Assembly (NCBI GenBank): GCA_946803715.1
Contig: CAMPET010000054.1
Span: 74,429-138,428, forward strand
Direction of reading: 5' to 3'
Source: Beroe ovata
Taxonomy: Eukaryota > Ctenophora > Nuda > Beroida > Beroidae
Length of the DNA: 64,000 nucleotides
Shown here piece after piece: positions 29,908 to 40,448 of the stretch. The translations under genes were made by a program, and so were the position numbers. Each line of letters opens with the position of its first letter. The first letter of the stretch is position 1. Below the pieces are notes generated by a model, which saw only the letters and a program-made list of their open reading frames with translations, did no database searches and had not been told where the DNA came from.

Positions 29908-32731
29908 CTATTTGAGATGGTAGAGGAGCCCGACTCCAGTGAGGTTGTCACCACCCCCAGCTGTCTGTTTGATAGCTGTACACACCAGAACAGGAGCTAG
30001 ACAGATCTGAGGGAGATGTATGTGAAATGTGTGATATAATCACCATGATCCCGGAGCCGGGGCCGGACGCTAGGTCGGCGGCGGTAAACCATGGTGGACA
30101 CTAGGTCGGGAGAATTCCACAGAGTGGACAGGGAGATTTCCTCATGGTGGACACTAGGTCGGGAGAATTCCACAGAGGGAACAGGGAGATCTCCACATGG
30201 TGGACACTAGGTCGGGGGATGTCCACAGGGAAGAAACCACATCGCGAATACATGGACAGTGAAAGCACTAACCTCGAATGGACCGTCAGGCCAGCAACTG
30301 ACGGGAGTGGTGTCAATGATGGGTATTCTTTGTGATCCTGGTATGGAGGACGAGGAAAATGACTCGTCAAGGATCATCCTAATCTTGTTTGAATCGATAC
30401 TCTCATCTCCGCATACATATCTGTAAAGAGGGCTCGAGATAGAACACGACTTTGGTAGTATACTGGTGAATCTCAGATCATACAATCTTGACAAGTCTGA
30501 GGGGAACTAAGGGTTGGAGCTACCAGGTAGCAGGTACCATGCTAACCTGGTGGCAGTGAGGCTAGACTTGACGGCAGTTGTAATGCCACTCATCCACTCG
30601 CCACTTTCCCTCAGTGTGAAAACTGCCTGGTATGCGAGGGTATGCACGTGGACGCGCGACAGTGGCGTGTGTCGCGGTAGGAGGGACAGAGTGGCAAGCA
30701 GTTCTCGTGTGTAGTCCATGGTCTGCGACACTTTGACCTTGCTGTCGCTGATATACACCAAGTTGCCTGTAGAGTAAGTGTGTGAAACAGTTTCACTAGA
30801 CTAAGAGAGTGTCAGCAAGATAGAAGAAACTCTATATAATACCTGTCTTCACTAGAGATACTAAGTTTGGGAGCTCCTGCTCATTCATGCCGATTGAGTC
30901 AGCATGGGGTAGTATTACATCACATAGTTTCTTCAATAGTGTCGGGTTGATGAATGATGCCATTTCAAAGTGGACAAGTGTAGATTTCGGGAGATTGTTC
31001 AGGAAGTCGTCGATTTGTGTCAGCCTGAAAATGCAACTATTAGTAGTGATATGACAGTAACACTTTCATTGTTTCGTTCACGGAGGAGTAGTGATAGGTA
31101 CATATATTTGAGTCTTCCTAACTACACAAGACAGCATTTCACAGGGTACCTCGTGTTTAGCTCATCATCAGTGAAAGGGTATGTGTCCAACATTTGCAAT
31201 CCACCCAGCACAACAAGATGCGGTTCAAAATCTGCAATAACACTGGAGACAGCTGTCAATCCTTTGAGTTGTGCGTTGTGATAGTCCCGATGGAGGATGT
31301 ACCTGTAGATTGGTGGGTTACTAAGTTTTAAACTTATCAACACTACATATTACAATCAAATTTGAGGTTGAAAACGGAATTGTATTCCGAAAATATTCCC
31401 GATGTCAAGTTATTAAAATCCAGATTCAGTTATTAAAATTCAGTTTCATTACTTTGTCGCAGAGACCATATTCAAAATCAATCAGTATCAGTTATGCGAC
31501 TAATAAACAGTGATCCGATCATTCAGTTAATAAACATTCCGACGGTTACTATTACCTGGACATCCACGGTATCGCAATTATAATCTCAACACATAGCATT
31601 CTCAAAGATAAGTCAGTATATGACATACCTGTTGCCCCGTGTTGACTCATAGTCACCCCACTTCTCTCCCTTGTCAAACTCGAGAATGATGTGTAGATCA
31701 AATGTTTCGGATTCAGTGTCCACTATTTCACCCGGGAACTTGATTTCATCGGCAACAAAATCACGGTAAATCTGAAACAAGAACACTTGTTTAATTAATC
31801 ATGCCATTGCTTAGCAAAAACTTAAAACATTGCAATCTGTTATCTGTTTTATGCGCACAGGTGTGTTTCAAAGTTTTCGTTTCAATTACGATTGAACAAA
31901 AGAGCTCTATCGATCTAAAACAAAATCATTGATTTAAATCAAGTGCGCCGCGCGCATCACCAATTCACGCGCTCAAATCTACAAAGGGACGTACGTGCGC
32001 GCAGACTGCCTATTCACGATGTCACCGCGTCATACGCAAACCAATCATCAAAACAGTGACATTTGTGCACCTTTTCGTTTTGGATCGCGAGGAGCACCTC
32101 TGCCCCTTCCTCAGCCATACGTTTAGCAATGACCGGACCATTCCCTCCTAATTTGAGTTCTGAGCCCATGCCAAGAGCTGCCTTCCTGATAATCTGCCAG
32201 AGTTGCTCCGACTGAACGTATCGTCTGAGAGGGGGAAAGATAGAGGATATGACCACCCAGCTCGGAATCATGTCAATGTGTCAATGATGGATAACAAGAA
32301 TTGTCATACTCAGCCGCAGCTCCCTCCTGGAAGAAGGTAAGGAACTCGTTCACAACATCGTCCATGGTGTTGAGAGAAGAGGGGATTCCCCCAGGGGTAT
32401 CTGGGGGCGATACAGACAGGACATCAAACAGGTCCACTGCACGCACAAACACGTCCAGACATCCACCAACACCCACTACGATACGTTTCTGAGGTGTAGA
32501 TAGGTTATAATCACATACATCCCATGGGAAGCGAAAGGGGAGGTGGGGTCTCGCAATGGTTTATCGCGATCGTACTGTTCTTCAGAAATCGATTGAATAT
32601 TCGAATCCTTTGGATGCAACAAATCAATGTCTTACATTCTGGGGCAAAGCAATATCCTTCTCAATCGTAACAAGTCCATCTTTGATTGTGTTGACACGCC
32701 AGTGCCGCTGATACGTTGTGAATACCAGGTA
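29908..32731 (-). CDS. ADPGK: ADP-dependent glucokinase (5' exon uncertain)
   Basis: Nine exons are visible: 32731-32636, 32488-32310, 32224-32071, 31771-31629, 31302-31150, 31024-30843, 30776-30547, 30420-30273 and 30006-29908. Key matches are KRIVVGVGGCLDVFVRAVDL (ribokinase-like N-terminal strand), FFQEGAAAE, LGGNGPVIAKRMAEEGAEVL, HIILEFDKGEKWG, FEPHLVVLGGLQML, VHFEMASF and the C-terminal TAGGGDNLTG, whose Asp is the catalytic base of the GxGD motif. The enzyme phosphorylates glucose using ADP; in vertebrates it is at the endoplasmic reticulum. The signal-anchor exon is not fixed: a hydrophobic segment at about 32836-32889 (MKRKISAGFFFFLSAFIVL) can splice in phase 0 into the exon at 32731. 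Intron 8 holds a tandem repeat. Confidence 0.92.
30085..30235. repeat. Tandem repeat, about 53 bp unit, in ADPGK intron 8
   Basis: Three imperfect copies of a unit that begins CATGGTGGACACTAGGTCGG and continues GAGAATTCCACAGAG...ACAGGGAGAT. The preceding CCCGGAGCCGGGGCCGG near 30051 resembles the GC-rich string just after the N at 20701. Confidence 0.85.
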
Positions 32732-32779
32732 CTGAACAATAGAATCTTGTAATTTGGAAAATGAACCGAATTACGCGAA

Positions 32780-33310
32780 ACGAAAGCTTTATTAACAGAA
32801 ACGAGATTGGAAAGGGGACATTATTAAATGTGCACGACATGAACAAACCAGAACAATGAAAGCACTTAGGAAGAAGAAGAATCCGGCACTGATTTTCCGT
32901 TTCATGGGAATTTTCCTCCTCGACTTGGAGTCGTCATCCCCGTGTTTGCCCGAGGAGGAGCCAGCAGTGGCGTGCAGCTTGCGCCGCGTTATTGCCATGC
33001 CTACTGCAGACATGAGAATCAATATATACACAATTGTTATCTGAGGAGGTAGATTAATATTCAGATCATCACGTTGACTGAGTTTCGTATCGCTCGCTGA
33101 ATTGCGGCTGTCATTTATTGCGGCCTGACCATGATAACTCACAATTATGTCTGTTCGATTCAATAATAAAACATTATACATGCAATTTTGCAGAATCATC
33201 CTCAATTGAGGTGTTGGAGATTGAGCCCAAGGGAAAATTAGAGAGCAATGAAACAAGGATAGGTAATGTGTGTATTCAGCCAATTCTATGTGCTCATGTG
33301 GTGTCATGTA
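32780..33310 (-). CDS. Possible 5' exon(s) of ADPGK with membrane segments
   Basis: An open minus-strand frame has two hydrophobic segments (PQITIVYILILMSAVGMAIT and SAGFFFFLSAFIVLVCSC) separated by a basic Ser-rich stretch. The second could be the N-terminal signal anchor of ADPGK, via a GTTTGT donor at about 32832. Which Met is used, and whether the upstream segment belongs, cannot be decided. Confidence 0.35.
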
Positions 33311-33486
33311 ACATGATGTGTCAAAATTAATGAATATATGAGTCGGCTAGATAAAATAATTCCAACAATTGTGACTTGTGAGGCTACTTATCACTCAAAT
33401 ATGATGATCAATATATTGACCACACAAAATCTCTTTGTTTCTGAACATCTCTGCTCTGTCTGCCTCCGAGTTTTACAGGTGTCAGG

Positions 33487-34806
33487 TCACCCAGCACAAT
33501 CACGGAGTTTCTGAACGAGTTTCTTGCAGAGGAATGACTTGTTCATGTCAGCGAATGCACGACACACATCCACAACATCCCCCTGCTCGCCCACACACTC
33601 ACACAGTAGTCTCATCACTAGGGAGCATGTTTTAGACGACATTGGGTCCGAGTATGATGTCAGATAACGTACAATACCCTCCACTATACTTATCGTATGT
33701 GCACCACTTATCGTATGGGCACCACTTATCGCATGAGCACCACTTATCGCATGTGCACCACTTATCGCATGTGCACCACTTATCGTATGTGCACCACTCA
33801 GAACAGTGCCCAGGAACGTTGTGACGTGCTCACTCCAGAATGTGAACACAGAGAATCCACTCAATAACTCATCCAGTTTATCGCTGCTGCTGTAATTGAC
33901 TAGCAACTTGGCTGTTCCGTCAATCAGCTGTTTCGTGCAGAACTGGAGGATGTGAAACACAAGGTTATTGTTTCTCGTCACCACACAAGACTCTTTCCCG
34001 CTACCATCATCAGCTTCCAAGCACAATGAGAGAAGTGATGTCACACTCCGTGAACAAACCCTCTGTCCCGTGAGATACGGTTTCACAAAGTGTTCCACAA
34101 AGTTGGATACAGCAGTGGGCTGGAAGCTTATCCGCGTGAACACTGATATCAAGTCATCTGATTGTAAAGCCGCGCAGTCTGCATCGTGACTAACAGAGTT
34201 GCAAAGGTAGGAAATGAGGTGTTCATCAGCCAGTAATGATAGCTCGGGTAGGGACAGTGGTTTTACTGCTGGTAACGGTTTGTCTGTTAATTCCTGATGA
34301 ACTGATGCTTCATCACAGTGATGCGTTGATTTTGTCGCAGGCCCGCTTGAAGAATCATATTCCTGAGTATCATCAGAAGTAGCAGAGGGTATTTCCAAAC
34401 GGATATGCTTACTTTGAGGCTCGGTGGGAGACGACAACGTGCGCTTAGCGTGTTCCTTGGGTAGTAAATCTTTGCCCCGGTCCCTAACTCCAGCATCACT
34501 ACAGCTCTGTACAAAAACAGAGAACTTCTCCAACAACTGAGGCGGAATGGTGATCTGGCTGTCCCTGATGAAGTCAATAATGGACTGTTGGAAATCAGAA
34601 TCTGCTCTCATGAAAGAGAATGTCCCGGTGACGTCGGCAAGGATCTGAAATAGAGTATGCCACGGGGGAACTCTTCCCTGAGCTACATGACGTTTGTAAC
34701 AGGAGATTCCACGTGAGGGCGATTGTCTGAAGTTGAGGAGAACACCAAACCAGAGGAGAGTTGCGCTGTTGCGAGGTGGTAACGTCATTTTCAGAAGATG
34801 TGGCAC
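33487..34806 (-). CDS. FANCE: FANCE-like protein (Fanconi anaemia core complex)
   Basis: An ORF of 439 aa. The C-terminal half is all-helical. It shows the pattern of the FANCE C-terminal repeat domain: an LSLPELSLLADEHLISYLC helix pair, ISVFTRISFQPTAVSNFVEH, and a final helix with a Phe-Leu-x-Lys ending (MNKSFLCKKLVQKLRD) close to the FANCE C-terminus. The middle is Ser/Pro-rich, as in FANCE. FANCE bridges the core complex to FANCD2 for its monoubiquitination in interstrand crosslink repair. Identification rests on pattern, so it is moderate. An 18-base in-frame minisatellite inserts six ISGAHT/ISGAHA units at residues about 341-377. An acceptor-like CTATTTCAG at about 34648 suggests a short intron near the N-terminus, which would remove about 17 residues. 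Confidence 0.6.
   Translation of the reverse strand: MPHLLKMTLPPRNSATLLWFGVLLNFRQSPSRGISCYKRHVAQGRVPPWHTLFQILADVTGTFSFMRADSDFQQSIIDFIRDSQITIPPQLLEKFSVFVQSCSDAGVRDRGKDLLPKEHAKRTLSSPTEPQSKHIRLEIPSATSDDTQEYDSSSGPATKSTHHCDEASVHQELTDKPLPAVKPLSLPELSLLADEHLISYLCNSVSHDADCAALQSDDLISVFTRISFQPTAVSNFVEHFVKPYLTGQRVCSRSVTSLLSLCLEADDGSGKESCVVTRNNNLVFHILQFCTKQLIDGTAKLLVNYSSSDKLDELLSGFSVFTFWSEHVTTFLGTVLSGAHTISGAHAISGAHAISGAHAISGAHTISGAHTISIVEGIVRYLTSYSDPMSSKTCSLVMRLLCECVGEQGDVVDVCRAFADMNKSFLCKKLVQKLRDCAG
33680..33795. repeat. 18 bp in-frame minisatellite in the FANCE-like gene
   Basis: About six copies of CTTATCGYATGTGCACCA (plus strand; Y = C or T), each a multiple of three, so the frame is kept. On the minus strand they encode S-G-A-H-(T/A)-I. 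Confidence 0.9.
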
Positions 34807-35113
34807 GTGTTGTTATCGGACAACATTGCTGTCACGGAGTGCAGTACTCAGTAAATGTTTGCGATGGCCATGGGATGTTTCATGGAGAATTGTGTTACCT
34901 TCAGGAAGATTATTTAGGTGATTGCTTATGTACACTGTACAGTGTACACAGCATTTTTTTAAAAAGAGTACACTACTAGGTTGGTAGGTACTACGAAGTT
35001 ACTAGGGATGGGAAAGATATCATCGAAGAATATTGTCAAATCAGCAGATGCTTTCCGATCGAATATAACGGATTAAAATGAATTTACAGATCATTCCTAT
35101 ATTGTTTCTTCCC

Positions 35114-37598
35114 TCATGAAGTGTAGCTAAACATATTGTGCAGCGACATAAAATTTGTGTAAGAATAAGGTTGCTGCGGCGCTGACTCAAGTTGCTGAAC
35201 ATCATCACACCCGTGATCTTTGTTCGGTGAGTATTCAGTATTCAGATGCGTATAGTTTACACCCACACTCATCCCTACCATCTCACCACTTGATCCACCA
35301 ATCCCACCACTGACATTGTCCCTCCCTGCGTCTCCAATCGGACCACTCGACACGGCCGTGAGACTGGATATCATCTTGTATTCGTCCCGTGTACTCGCTG
35401 CTCTGAGACGCCTCGTTTGCAGGTAGTACTCATGATGGTGCAGCGCGACGTGGCGCGCGAGTCTGTATTGCACGTGGAAAGACGCCGCGCAATTGTTTAA
35501 CTGGCAGTGGAATGTTTTCGGAGAATGAGTTTTGAGATGGGAAGTGAGCACTGATTTTCGGGAAAATTTCTTATGACACCGATGACAGGTGTAGAGTCGG
35601 ACTCGCTGGTGTCTGTGCATCTGGTGGTATTCAAGACTCTTCTTGAGCTGAGCGTGGGAGTAATATCATAGAATTCGAATACATGACTCACAAGTCACAT
35701 GATGAAAAGTCACATGTTACGAGGTGTACATAATCTGTAGATATGGTGACCAATAACCTTGCTTACGTGTCGTACGTACCTTAAAGGATTTGTCACAAAG
35801 ACCACAGTGAAAAGATTTTTGTGTAGTATGAACTAAACAGTGACGCTTGAGATTCTTGTGATTGTTGAAAGACAAGGGACACTCAGCACACTGGTATTTC
35901 TTCTTATCATGACTCTGAGAAGGGCGATTTTTTATGACGTAATACTGTGTTTCATTTGTCGAGTTTGCCAGATCAGAGAAACATAGCATTTGAACAGCAC
36001 ATATATTAACAATGTGACTCTTGAATGCAACCCCACATGATACAAGTGATCAAGACACCTAAGTGGGCTTCAGGAAATATGTGGCTATATAAGAGGCGGG
36101 ATGAGCCGGTGATACTCACATCAACATGAGTCCACCAATCGTAGACGGTGTCAAAGAAACCACCACATTCTCTACAGCGCAGTGTTTTCCTCACGTGCTG
36201 TGTGTAGTTGTGCCGTTTCATGTTGTACAAACTCTGGAATGAAACGTCGCACAGTTCACATCTCCACCGTTTTGTTTCATCGTGAATGTCCATGTGACGT
36301 TTCAGTGACTTTGGGCATCCGAACGTCTTCTCACACTTGTGGATGAGAAGTGAATGTTAGAGCCACGAAAATCACTGGTATCTTTTCATAGTTCGGTTCG
36401 ATACTCGATAGAGAGCCGTCACATATGACGTCATCAGCGAGGGAGGAGGGGGTTTCCAAATGATGACAGACGATGACAGCGGGAGGGAGGGAGGGGTTTT
36501 GGCTATGATGAAGTCAGCAATGTTTGTTGAAAATTTATAAATTCATGATTTTTATGAATTCCGATGCGATGTGTTCATGTCTATGGCCTGTGGGGTTCAG
36601 CCATCTGAAATCCAATTAGATCACGATGGGGTGTATCATGATTCGCAAAAGATGACCAGTGATGACAAGGGGGAGTAAAAAATGAGCCAAAAAGTGATGA
36701 CGTCATATGTGACAGCTCCCTTACAAGATTTCGAGAACTAAAGTAACCATATATACTATAGTAACCATGCCTATAGTAACCATGCCTATAGTAACCATGC
36801 CTATAGTAACCTATAGTAACCATGCCTGAAATGGATCCACAAACCTGCGAACACGGGTATTGGCTTTCATATGGAGTATGCGTACGCCTCATATGGCTGA
36901 AGAACATGTATGCATTCAAAACCAACTTGACTAAATAAACTTGATTCTGCGTCTAGGCAAAATCAAAAAATGAAAAATAATCGAGCCTATAACATCGAGC
37001 CTATAATATCTTCTGCATATGTGAGATGACTCACCCAGAGAGAGCAGTTTTCGATTTAAAAACTTTTCCACACTGATGACATGGGAAGGACAAGTTTCGG
37101 TGAACATTTCTCATGTGGTCATCTTCAGCCTTATCTGTACTGAGGATCTTCCCACAGATACCACAAGGTCTCTTGCCCTGACACGTTGCAATGTGTTTCT
37201 TCAGTCTGCTTTGCTGTTTGTATCCTTTGCCACACCTACCGCATTTAAACTGAAATACAGTTGTCTTTGAATCCATCACAAATTTACCCTATTTATCCCA
37301 CAATGATCATTGATCAGTATGTGGCATACTGATTACAGTGTTATTGATACCTAGTAGGTGTTACTTACAACTCACCAGAGATGTTTTTGGTAGATTAGCC
37401 CCCTTTATATCGTCAGATTTTTCTGAAAATTGTCAGCCTCAACAAATATCAAATTTTCAGCTTCAAGAAGTTTCAAAATAGTATCATCACTTCTGTGTCA
37501 AAAAGTATCCTACTCATACCGTTTGCAATGAGAGATGGGTAATCACTGATCAAAAGCTTGGGGTTGACCTTTATTGTAGGCTGTCCCTGCAATTGGCC
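35114..37598 (-). CDS. C2H2 zinc-finger transcription factor, ten fingers
   Basis: Exons 37598-37520, 37422-37376, 37249-37035, 36896-36845, 36335-36120, 35914-35780 and 35647-35114 join in phase. Several fingers are split by introns and become canonical only after splicing, for example CHQCGKVFKSKTAL joined to SGHMRRTH, WTHVD joined to SHDKKK, and CDKSFK joined to LKKSLEYHQMHRH. Ten fingers result; the first ends in Cys (HIATC) and the last has an extra residue between its first two cysteines. The C-terminal about 90 residues are Ser/Gly-rich without a known domain. The 5' end is open: further exons may lie at 37791-38021. A nuclear DNA-binding factor; no orthologue is named. Confidence 0.85.
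36735..36830. repeat. Short tandem repeat CATGCCTATAGTAAC
   Basis: Five or so copies of a 15-base unit lie in the zinc-finger gene intron. A 14-base unit AAGGATTAACTCT repeats three times at about 37682-37723. Confidence 0.85.
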
Positions 37599-37790
37599 CT
37601 GAGAAGTATTTAATTTCCATGAATAGGGATTGATGATTCTCATTCACCATAAGCAATAATTAAAAAATATATTGTCAATCTAAGGATTAACTCTAAGGAT
37701 TAACTCTGAAGGATTAACTCTAAGTAATAGCTATCTTGCTTGACTTGATCAACTGGCCTGACTTTTATCAACTTGCCTGATTTGCATCAA

Positions 37791-38030
37791 CTAGCATTTG
37801 ATGTTGTCCACTAGATTCTCCATACATATAAGCTTGATTTTGCTGACAATAATAGCAGGAGCAATTTCGGTGCTGATCCCAAAATCTGAAAAAAAGGTTT
37901 TGAAGAATTCCTTCAAGGATTTATCAATCACTAGGGAGAATACTTCATACTTACAGAAAAAGGAATTCATATGAAGGTTTCTGTAAATTATAAGGCAACA
38001 CTCCTGATGAGACTTCCACAATTTTGCAGG
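37791..38030 (-). CDS. Possible 5' exons of the zinc-finger gene
   Basis: Two exon-like pieces are seen: one ends LHMNSFF at a GTAAGT donor (about 37955), and the other starts after TTTTTTCAG (about 37885) and encodes GISTEIAPAIIVSKIKLICM. The phases agree (1 to 1), but the second piece reaches a stop unless a weak donor is used. A zinc-finger-associated N-terminal domain is possible. Confidence 0.3.
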   Translation of the reverse strand, partial: PAKLWKSHQECCLIIYRNLHMNSFFCKYEVFSLVIDKSLKEFFKTFFSDFGISTEIAPAIIVSKIKLICMENLVDNIKC

Positions 38031-40447
38031 AGGTACCCATAATTGAGCCTAGTATTAATAGACAATGTTATGCCTCAATGAGCAGATTTCAAAAAGTTGG
38101 GCACACCAAAGAATGCCTTGTTAGTGCATACCTAGTTATGTTCACGTCATCTCTTATATTTTAGGTAATACATTGCCTTCAAACTATCTAGATTCTTTTA
38201 ATACATAAATCGAATTAGAACTTCAATCCAGTGCTGAAGGGCACTAACACAAATATTGAAATATAAAGCTACTAAAACTGAAAGTGTTGCGAGTTCTTTT
38301 CAATTGTGCAATTATAATCTACTAGAAAACCGGTCAAGTGGACATGATGCACTACTCATTGGAAACAACAGCAGTGTTGCTTGAGAATGACAGCTTAACA
38401 TGATTTGTGATCACAATCTAACAAACTTATCTCTATGAAGGAACACTTGGTCACAATTTGGCCATATCTTCGAATAAGCACTGAAAATGGTGCTTGCCCC
38501 ATTGTTTGACTTCAGACTTTCATTAATCATTCAATTTGCATATTGTATTATTCATTGAAAATAACATTGCATTTCACGTGAGTCAAAAAGAATTACTGCA
38601 GAGCAGAACCAAAAACTCAAGCAAATTGCTCAAATCAAAACCTACTTGCAATTATCCCATAAATAAAAACAAACACACCGCCATCAGAAATGAGCTCCAG
38701 TCCGCTATTAGAGTAGTAGCATGTGTCCATGGCAACATGCATACTAGTTCAAAATTAGCACATGCAACACTTACAACACACCCCATTTCATGAGGTCTAG
38801 GTACAACTGGACAAACAAATAAACAAAGACCAAATTATCATATAGATTTCAGGAAACAAACAATCTGGATTGGCTTGCCTAAAGACTAGGAGATCATCTG
38901 GCAGCATCTTGGCTGTCAATGATAGCCCCTGTCGAGAATTACATTGCCCAGCTCGCGACAGCTGGGCCGAGCATCGCCAGGCAAGCAGCATTGACTGGGC
39001 TTTGCAATTTGCATCCTATGGCAAATAAGTGAATTTGAAATTTCAATAATTTTCGCTGTGTGAACTGCAATGAAACGAAGATTAAATTTCAAAATTAATT
39101 AATTTAATTGCTCAATGCGTAATTAATATGATCACTAAATGTTTCATTGTTTTATGACATCTTTTTGCGCGCGCGGCGCGTAGCTCAGTGCAGCGGTGTT
39201 TGGCGTTTGCTTGTCAGGCAATGACAGATTGCCAAACCGCTGATGAAAATAAGTTCGCGCAGCACACGCGAAACGAAATTCTTGACAGTGTTTGCTTCTG
39301 TCAGATTTTATTTGACCTCTGTTTCTCGCGCGCAGCGCGCGCGCCTTCGCTTCACCAAAAGCCAAAACAGGCCTGTTCATGTTTTGGCCTTTGATGAAGG
39401 CGCGCGCGTTCAAGAAACAGGTCAGGCAACATAGCTGACCTGCTGAGAAGTTTGTCTGTCGATGCTAGGCCAAGCTGACGCGAGCCACGAAGCGGCGAGC
39501 ACCAGCTAATGAACTTCTCGACAGGGGCTATCATCGCCAAAACAGGGTCTATTGCATTATGCATATCATCAATCGACATGAATATGCGCGATGCCAGTGT
39601 AAAATTTGATTTGAAATGCATTAACTAAACGCTCGCGCCACTCAGTGAGCTAGGCCGAGGATATTTTCTTGATCAACATTGCAATTCATAAAAGGCCGCG
39701 ACCTGCTCTGCTCGTTCTAGCTAGCATCACCAAATGAATAATATTGATAAGTTTTTTCAAGACGAACATCAACAATACTTCTTATACAAACAATATTATT
39801 TGACAATTTATGGGATAATGGTATTGGTAACAGGTAATGTAATTCATTCTATTTTTGCCTGTCCATGATAGGCCCTGGTTTGTTTGCCCTTTCATACACA
39901 TGAGTTGATTCTATTTCCTGTTCATTGAACGTTGGACACATGATAATCAAAGGTCACCCCTATGTTGCAAAGAAAAGGGGCATTAACATTGGTTGGCTGT
40001 TCTTCTTTTGATTGCTCTTTTTTTGGATTCATTGAACACCTGAGTTTAAAGGTGTTTTTTCAAATGTCTGTAAATGTTTCTTTTCAGTGTTCTAGAGAAT
40101 TGAGATGGTTAAATACCATTATCCTTTTATTTATTTTCTATTTTTGGTATATCCTCATCGCAATGCACTGGTAGATCAGAGTGCTACTGGACTCTTGGTC
40201 TCTAAAAGTTAAAACTCAGTCATTATTGAATATATCTGATGACTTAATGACTTAATCATCTATTCAACTTCAGTTGATTTTTATATTCAATTCCATTCAA
40301 TCAATACATGTATTTTTGAGATCAAGATTTGTGACTTTCTGATATCAGGCAGATCCGTCGCATCTGTGCATTTTTGAAACTGAGAATTCTTAATCTCTCA
40401 AGTGAGTTCTACGAAATAACCCAACACTTCAACTCAAATATTTTCAG
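38031..40447. other. Gene-poor interval holding the large foldback element
   Basis: No coding exon is supported apart from the element at 38921-39532. AT-rich flanks contain only short frames. A possible 5' exon of LIG4 would lie at the right edge. Confidence 0.5.
38921..39532. mobile_element. 612 bp foldback/MITE-like element with 18 bp TIRs
   Basis: Left end GATAGCCCCTGTCGAGAA and right end TTCTCGACAGGGGCTATC are perfect 18-base inverted repeats. Inside, a CGCGCG-rich hairpin pairs TGTTTCTCGCGCGCAGCGCG (about 39321) with GAAGGCGCGCGCGTTCAAGA (about 39395). Its loop holds a second small palindrome (CCAAAAGCCAAAACAGG with GTTTTGGCCTTTGA). Related parts occur at 300-700. No transposase ORF is present, so it is non-autonomous. 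A 2-base AT duplication may flank it, but this is weak. Confidence 0.8.
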
Positions 40448-40448
40448 G

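Noticed and set aside
33680-33795. CRISPR-like or regulatory repeat array
   Set aside because: Units are contiguous 18-mers without spacers and lie in frame in a coding region of a eukaryotic gene.
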